Assembly: GCF_041296385.1 (NCBI RefSeq)
Contig: NW_027184085.1
Coordinates: 53,101,109-53,165,108, forward strand
Direction: 5' to 3'
DNA from: Aphelocoma coerulescens
Taxonomy: Eukaryota > Chordata > Aves > Passeriformes > Corvidae
DNA: 64,000 bases
Positions 58,078 through 64,000 of the stretch are shown one piece after another. The first letter of the stretch is position 1. Each line of letters begins with the position of its first letter. The position numbers and the translations under genes were made by a program. Below the pieces are notes generated by a model. That model was not told the DNA's origin. It saw only the letters and a list, made by a program, of their open reading frames with translations, and made no database searches.

Positions 58078-58567
58078 ATAAAGTGTTACGATCCGGTTCA
58101 GACCCAGAAAAGCAAAGCAGGCGAAGTCTCTGAGCATAAACCAGAAAGAACTTAGAAGGTTCAAAATATTGCCAGATATGAGATTAAAACCAAACGAGAT
58201 TAAATGTCGATGCCAAAAAATTGATGTATTTTATTTGACAGTAAAAGTAGGGCCCAGTTTGGGGCCAATCACCCTTGCAGTGCCTAAAGGGGCTCCAGCA
58301 GAGCTGGAGGGGGGCTGGGAGCACCCGGAAGCGGGAGCAGCCAGAGCTGGGAGCACCTGCATCTTGGCCAAGGCAGCTGCCGCCAGGTTTGGTGGTGCCT
58401 GAGCAGGGCGGGGACGATGCCAGGGACATCCCGCAGTGACGTCTTCTCTTTTCCACTGGGCGTGCGCTCGGTCCCAAAGCGGACGCCCATTCTGATCTCA
58501 GTCTCACTCCATGTTTAGACACGCTCACAGTCCTGGATTTCATCCCATGCCAGTGGCAGACCCGTGC

Positions 58568-59604
58568 AGCCCCAGAGCCAATACCAAGGCCAGGCTGAAG
58601 GCAAACGCCACATTTAGCCTTCACGCCAATGGTAGCTGTAATGTAAAACCCAGCCCTAACGCCGAGGCCTCTCCTAATTCCAGCCCCTTGCTAAATGCTC
58701 AGCCCTAAACCAAATGCAACGGTGTAATAAATGAATTGGTTTCAGGGTGTTGATTTTTACTGTTTGGATGAGATAGAAAAGAGGGGAGTTGATAGTTGGA
58801 TACATGGGCATGTTAACGGAGGATATTGCGAGACTGTCTGGGTGTAATATCGGAGTGTGAGCACTAGGTGGAGACGCAGTTGGGGATGTGATGACGTGAT
58901 GGACTAGAAAATGACCTCATGCAGGTGATGTCAACATCTTGGACCGCTTAGCCAATCATTCGACACCCTCGGGAAATGATTGGACAAAAATGCATCTTGA
59001 TAAAGACCAATAGAACCCCTGGAAGCAAGCCAATCAGAAGAAGAATCCAAAATCCACCAATTGTGAACGGACCGAGGGCATAAGAACGGACCTGGGACTT
59101 TATCCGGGGAGCTCCTGCGGAACTTGGGGTCCAAGGTTGCACCCAGTGGGTCACACTGTCCTTTTTGTGTGCTGCTTTACTCTGGCTTGTCGTGCGGAGC
59201 CTGGGCTTATCCTGGGTTCTCGCTCTCAGTTGTTAATGAATAAACAAACGAGTTGGCTTTTCTCTTTTAAAAAAAGTCTCAGCCTCGTTTATAACAACGG
59301 TGAGCTCGAAGGCCAAAGCCAGCCCCAACTGCAACTCTTAAGATCAAGCCCAACACCAATCCCAACTGAAGCCCTAAGTCCAGCTTCGAGCCCAGCCCCA
59401 GCCCACACTCCAATGCCGCCTTTAGCTCTAACTCCCAAACTCAGCCCCAACTGCTGCCCTAAGGCCAACCATTCATGGAGTTAAGGCCAGTGCCCCAGGT
59501 GCACTCCCTAGCCCAAGGCAGGCTCCAAGCTCAAGGCCACCGTTAGCCCTAAGGGCAGGGCCAGCCCTAAGGCTGGCCTGAGCCGCAATGGCAGCCAAAG
59601 GCAG
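58568..59604 (+). repeat. Period-6 tract split by solo LTR, unit 6
   Basis: As in unit 1 apart from T at 59573. Confidence 0.6.
58723..59296 (+). mobile_element. Solo LTR, unit 6 (mosaic alleles)
   Basis: GATAGTTGGATACATG (A-type) is followed 50 bp later by ATATCGG (B-type); flanking sites in the unit are B-type. Confidence 0.85.
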
Positions 59605-60334
59605 CCCAAGTGGGGCTTCAACGCCGACCCCTCCCCCAGCCCGCCCTGATGCCGGCCCTGCCTCCCTGCGCTGCGAGCCAGGCGCTGTCCCCGCGTGTCA
59701 CAGAGGCCGCGGCCTGTGGAGCAATCAGCGGGCTCGGTGCGGTGCTGGCACTGGCCGTCCCCGAGCCCCCTGCCTCTGGGGCAGTGTCGTCGCCCGGAGA
59801 CGTCGTGGCCCCGCCGCCTGCGCCGCAGAGTTGTCACAAAGGGCAGCGGCGACATTAGGACTTCCTGGCCAGCCGCTATTTCCAGGCACGATGCTTAAGC
59901 ATGGATCGGCCGCTTCTGATAGCGTGTCTGTCTTGGGCGAGCGTTTTTGTGATGGCTGTGCAGGCGCGTTGGATACAGCTGCAGGACGCTCTGTTTCCAC
60001 AGAAAATTTGCGGCCAGCACTGCCAGGCATGGTCACAGGATGCCTGCTAGTAGTGGCTCAGCAGCTCTGAGACCGCTCTTTGCAGCGTCCAGCGGGGAGT
60101 TAAGGGCAGCGTTGAATCGAATGATAGCAATGCAAAAGGATGCAAAGCACAGCGTGTGAACAGGAGCTTTGGAGCCCTCGGCACACAGGATATTTCAGAG
60201 GAGAAATCCCCTGGTGCACCTGGCCCCAATAAAGAGCGGCCGCTGCTGAATGCCACACTCCAGTGGCGTTTTAAATGTAATTTTTCTATTTTATAGGGTT
60301 TCATTTTTGCTAAGCTTTGGTAATGCCCGGGGTG

Positions 60335-60511
60335 TGATGTCATTGACCCGCTGCCTCTCGACCAATCAGATCGCTCCGCTACGTTCTGGCCCCGCCGCTC
60401 ATTGTTTCCTCACAATGAGGAACCTTGGCGCTCGATTCCCATTGGCTGCCGCCCGGGGGGGCGGGGCTTAGGCTGCCTATATAAGGCGGCGGCGGTGGCG
60501 GGGCTTCAGTT
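60335..60511 (+). promoter_or_regulatory. Promoter, unit 6
   Basis: All elements intact; TATATAAG at 60478-60485. One change (C to T, about 60518) lies just inside proposed exon 1. Confidence 0.8.
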
Positions 60512-60750
60512 GCAGTCTCGGCGTGGAGGCGGCAGCAGCGGAGCGGAGCGGGCGGAGAGGAGCGGAAGCCCCGAGGCCGGAGCTCTGGGAGCGGCCCGGC
60601 CCTCAGCGCCGCGGCCCTGGAGCCCCGGGCCGGGGCGGGTGTGAGGGGGTGGCTGGGAGGGAGATGGGATGGTTCGCTGCGCCGCTTCTCGCCGCCAATG
60701 CGCCTTTTCTCTCTGCCACTTTTCTCAGGTACCTGCGCCGGCCCCTCCAG

Positions 60751-61437
60751 ATGGCAGTGGGAGCGCCAGCAACCCCGGCTCGGCAAAGGCAGGGACGGGC
60801 AACTACCGCGGCAACGAGGGACCGCACCCCAGCTCGGCAAAGGCAGGGACGGGCAACTGCCGGGGCAACGAGGGACAGCAAGCCCGGCTCGGCAAAGGCA
60901 GGGCCCCAGCAGCGCCGGGGCAACGAGGGACAAAATCGGAAGAGTTCGGACACCACCCGAAGCCCACCAAAGGTAAAATCAGGTAATACCATGTAATACC
61001 AGGTAAAACACGGTAATACCAGGTAAAACACGGTAATACCAGCTAATACCATCTAATATTATCTAATACAGGTAAAACACGGTAAAATCAGGTAATACCA
61101 GGTAAAATCAGGTAATGCCAGGTAAAACACGGTAAAACAAAATAAAATTGGCAAAAAACACATCAAATGCCTTGAGTGATCTTTGCTCTCCCAGCGAGTG
61201 GCTTGCGATGCAAACAAATCCCAAAGCCCCCGCCTTCCCCGTGGGAGAGGAGGCCGGAGCCCCCCCGGCCTCAGCTGGGGTGAGGAGCACGCATGGCCCG
61301 GGGCTGTCTCCGTCCCTCTGCATCCTGGGGGGTCCTGTGGTGTCTTCAGGCCTCTCCTGTCGGGGAACGATCGGGACTGGGGGGATCTCTGTCCAAGTCA
61401 TGGCGGGAGATACTCGGGGCGGTCACCCCAGGGCTGA
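60751..61437 (+). CDS. Candidate spliced basic repeat protein, unit 6 (one repeat shorter)
   Basis: Exon 2 60751-60972 and exon 3 61195-61437. Loss of one 54-bp copy removes exactly 18 codons and keeps the frame, giving 154 residues. Confidence 0.3.
60778..60932 (+). repeat. 54-bp minisatellite, unit 6 (three copies)
   Basis: Copies start at 60778, 60832 and 60887; the second copy of the other units is missing. Confidence 0.9.
60973..61140 (+). repeat. Donor-like decamer array, unit 6
   Basis: Same decamer order as unit 1. Confidence 0.9.
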
Positions 61438-61661
61438 GAGGGACGGAGCCCCCCTGGCCCCAGCCCCCACACGCATTTCCCAGGGCGAGAGGGACCGGGA
61501 TGTGCAGTTGGCGGAAAGGCTGCTCGGCCGCGGTGCTCTCTTGCGCGCCCGGTGCTGCGGCCACGCCTCCCGCTGCCTCTCCCGGCGCCCTCTCCTCGCT
61601 GCCGGCCTCAGTGGGCGGCGCCCGCCGTGTTCCCACCGTCATCCTTGCATTATTCTCCTTT

Positions 61662-61918
61662 TTAAAGGAGCCTCCAAGGCTTTAGCACATTCATAGCTGT
61701 CTCATCTCCTGTGGGAGCCACTTCGATTCGAATTTTAGCAGCCTGCTTCAGCCTTTCCAAGCCCAGGGCAGTCCCCTCGGAGCCGTCTAGTCTGTGGCTC
61801 TTACACCATGTGCTTAAGGCTGTTAAAGCCTGTTGGTCGTATTTTATGCCTTTTTTTGTTAAAAAGCAAGTCCATACCTGTAGTACGGGGTCTTCTGGTG
61901 CTGAAACTCTGCGCCCAT
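61662..61918 (-). pseudogene. gag: gag matrix-like fragment, unit 6
   Basis: Same fragment; short A-tract, 16-G run alongside (61919-62346). Confidence 0.5.
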
Positions 61919-62346
61919 GCTGGCAATGTCTCCCAATTACAAAAAAGGAAAAAGAAAAAAAAAAGAAGGGAAGGTCCGTCTGAGCAGCAGCTCACTGTGC
62001 TACCTTTAGTGCCGCCGAGATGGGGTGGGGGGAGCGAAGCAGTTGGAAGCGTCTTATCTGCCTCCTCTGATCTTGGGAGCAGTTTGGCTGCAAGGCGGCC
62101 GCCCGTCCTCCGAGTTGCAGGCGCGGTGCCCGGTCGCTGCAGCCGAGCCTTGGCCCACTCCCGGTGCTCTCAGCACGGCACGCAGCAGCAGGGGAGGGGT
62201 TCCACAACTCACTCGTGGTTCCGCTCCAGGGCTGCAGGTTCGGGGGGTTCTCCTCAGGCGGGCGGCGTCAGCTCCAGGAGGCCTCAGAGTGTCTCGCAGC
62301 AGGCAGTGGTGGTGGTGGTGGGGGGGGGGGGGGGGAGAGGCAAGGG

Positions 62347-64000
62347 TCAGCCTTCTTCGGTGGTGGTGATTTGAATACAGCGTACAGAGGGGGAGAAGGA
62401 AAGGAGTAAGTGTTGTATCATGCATTTAACGCAGCCAATACCAACGATTAGCAATGCAATTCCAGTAGCAATTGTTATTGCAAGTTGTGCTAACCATTTT
62501 CCCCACCCTGTGAGCCCAAAATACTTTAGGATGGTAGTGACCCATGAACTATCAAATACTTCTCGCGGTTGCATTGCATGAAACAAATTTCTAGTATGAT
62601 TACTTATTTCTCTCATCTTAGCTCATGCCTCCTCAGCGGAGCTAGAGGCATTATGAATTGTAATACAACCCTCAGTTTCTGTTCTATTGAACATCCCACA
62701 AACTCCTTGTTCTTTTAACAATACCATATCTAAAGCTAATCTATTTTGCAGAGTCATTTTAGTATTTTGCTGGACTTGGGTGTATAATTCTCCAAATGCA
62801 TCTTGTGTCCAATTGCTTCATATACTTAATTGCCAGGTAATATCTTCTAATACGAACTGGTGTCTTTTAAAGGTAACATAGGGAGTAAAGAAATTTTCCA
62901 GAAATAGAGATACTTTTTGTCCAGTGGTATAGTAATCTGGAATGTCAACTCCTTGAATTGCCCATTCTGCTCTTTGTGTTGCCTTTGAAGAGGGAACACT
63001 ACGACAGTGACGTTCTTTAGACACTTTGGTGAAAGTAAAAATACGTCTGGGGCAAAGGGAGGGAATTCCAATTCCACACCTAAGTCCAGCATGTTGTTCT
63101 AATGACAAATGTGAATAAAATATCTCATCAGAGCATCCCCAAGCCATTCCAAGAGGGGCTATATATTTTGCAGTTTTCCACTTAGTTGCATCTGCATAAT
63201 CAAGGACGGTGATTTTTGGCTTAGTATTGATTGGAGTCCCACGGACTGGGTAGTGGCTAAAAGGAACTCCACATGGGTTGAGAAGGTATTTGTAGGAGGA
63301 GTTACAGGACTCATCTTGATTTCTCCAGCCTTTTGAGAGGTATCCCCAGCAAGTACACACATCAGTTCCTAATGTTCAAATTCTAAGTGAAAACCATGTT
63401 TCTGGAGGATCTCCTGGTCCTTCTTTGCATGTTATCACCTTTGAGCAATTGAATAGAGGACTATCTTCTTTTGTAGTCTTTTTTTTTAGTCTCTAAATTT
63501 ACCTTTAAGAACTGTTTGTACAGAGCATGCCCACATTAAATGTTGTCAGTCGATTGGGGTTCTATTCGTTATGTTCGGAAGTTGACCACAGCAGGAAGGG
63601 TTAAAAACTGTGCTATATTTGCCTTCATCTACATCTGGTGTGTAGAGTGGGTCAAACCGTGGATCCCATGGGTAAACAAGGCAGGGCTGTTTAGCATTAT
63701 ATTCCTCAAAGGTTATTGTCTCAGGGCTGAATTTACTTTTATCTAATTTGATGGCTGGGTGAGGGGATTCAATTTGAGATAAGATGGTTCTATTTACCTT
63801 TGGACGCCTAGTTCTACAATATTTCTGGTGCAACTGTCCTTCATGAGGTGCATCAGAAGGTGGGTCATATGTTTGGTAAAGGTTATGTACTATAGGGGTA
63901 CCTCTGCACTCAACTTGGGCTCCATTTTTCTTACTTGTCCACTGTTCAGGTAGAGGCAATGGAGCTGCCACACTAGTCATATTGAGGACAAAAGATAAAT
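62347..64000 (-). pseudogene. env: ERV env (broken), copy 6, cut by window end
   Basis: The 3' three quarters of env with the TM, membrane span and most of SU. Pro at the variable TM codon. The 5' end and the rest of this provirus lie beyond the window. Confidence 0.85.

Larger units (their letters stand above)
57175..64000. repeat. Macrosatellite unit 6 (partial, 6826 bp)
   Basis: Cut by the window end inside env. It is 61 bp shorter than unit 1 over the shared part: one 54-bp minisatellite copy, five A-tract bases and two G-run bases. Private changes: T at 59573, C at 59821, T at about 60518. Its solo LTR mixes A-type and B-type alleles. Confidence 0.97.

Overview
The window is one tandem array. 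The same block of about 11.44 kb is repeated head to tail five full times (11438, 11438, 11430, 11431 and 11437 bp) plus 6.8 kb of a sixth copy, and the copies differ at only a handful of single bases and simple-sequence lengths. The DNA is from a vertebrate nuclear genome. It has endogenous-retrovirus (ERV) gag/pro/pol/env remains, a TATA/CCAAT/GC-box polymerase II promoter, spliceosomal-type splice signals, a solo LTR and GC-rich CpG-dense sequence, with no bacterial operon structure. A bird or other sauropsid seems most likely to me, but nothing in the sequence proves it. Germline-amplified arrays of this kind are known on sex chromosomes and near telomeres.

Layout of one unit on the + strand, in unit 1 coordinates: 1-538, gag 5' part of an ERV on the minus strand; 539-885, its leader; 886-903, a primer-binding site resembling a tRNA-Ser 3' end; 904-1393, a possible LTR remnant and GC-rich DNA; 1394-2430, a degenerate period-6 (AANNCC-like) tract split by a plus-strand 574-bp solo LTR (1549-2122) with a 4-bp target duplication; 2431-3160, no recognised gene; 3161-3337, a strong promoter; 3334-4317, a candidate three-exon gene whose exon 2 is built of 54-bp repeats and whose intron 2 is a decamer array of splice-donor-like motifs; 4318-4541, GC-rich DNA; 4542-4798, a gag matrix-like fragment (minus); 4799-5233, GC-rich leader-like DNA with an A-tract and a long G-run; 5234-12341, the main ERV on the minus strand in the order env, integrase, RNase H, RT, protease, gag, leader, PBS. 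The ERV therefore crosses each unit boundary.

All ERV copies carry the same stops and frameshifts, and an RT active-site change (YIDG instead of YxDD), so the ERV was dead before the array expanded. No paired LTRs were found. The host-like promoter points toward the 3' end of the ERV, so read-through RNA would be antisense to env and pol.

Variant sites show history. In one part of the unit, copies 1/3/5 and 2/4/6 alternate, which suggests amplification as a 22.9-kb dimer. Other blocks group copies 1/2/5 against 3/4/6, or 3/5 against the rest, as expected from unequal crossing-over or gene conversion. The most interesting possibility is a macrosatellite that carries a multicopy spliced gene for a small basic repeat protein, or a non-coding RNA, next to an antisense-oriented ERV. 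This rests on sequence signals alone.
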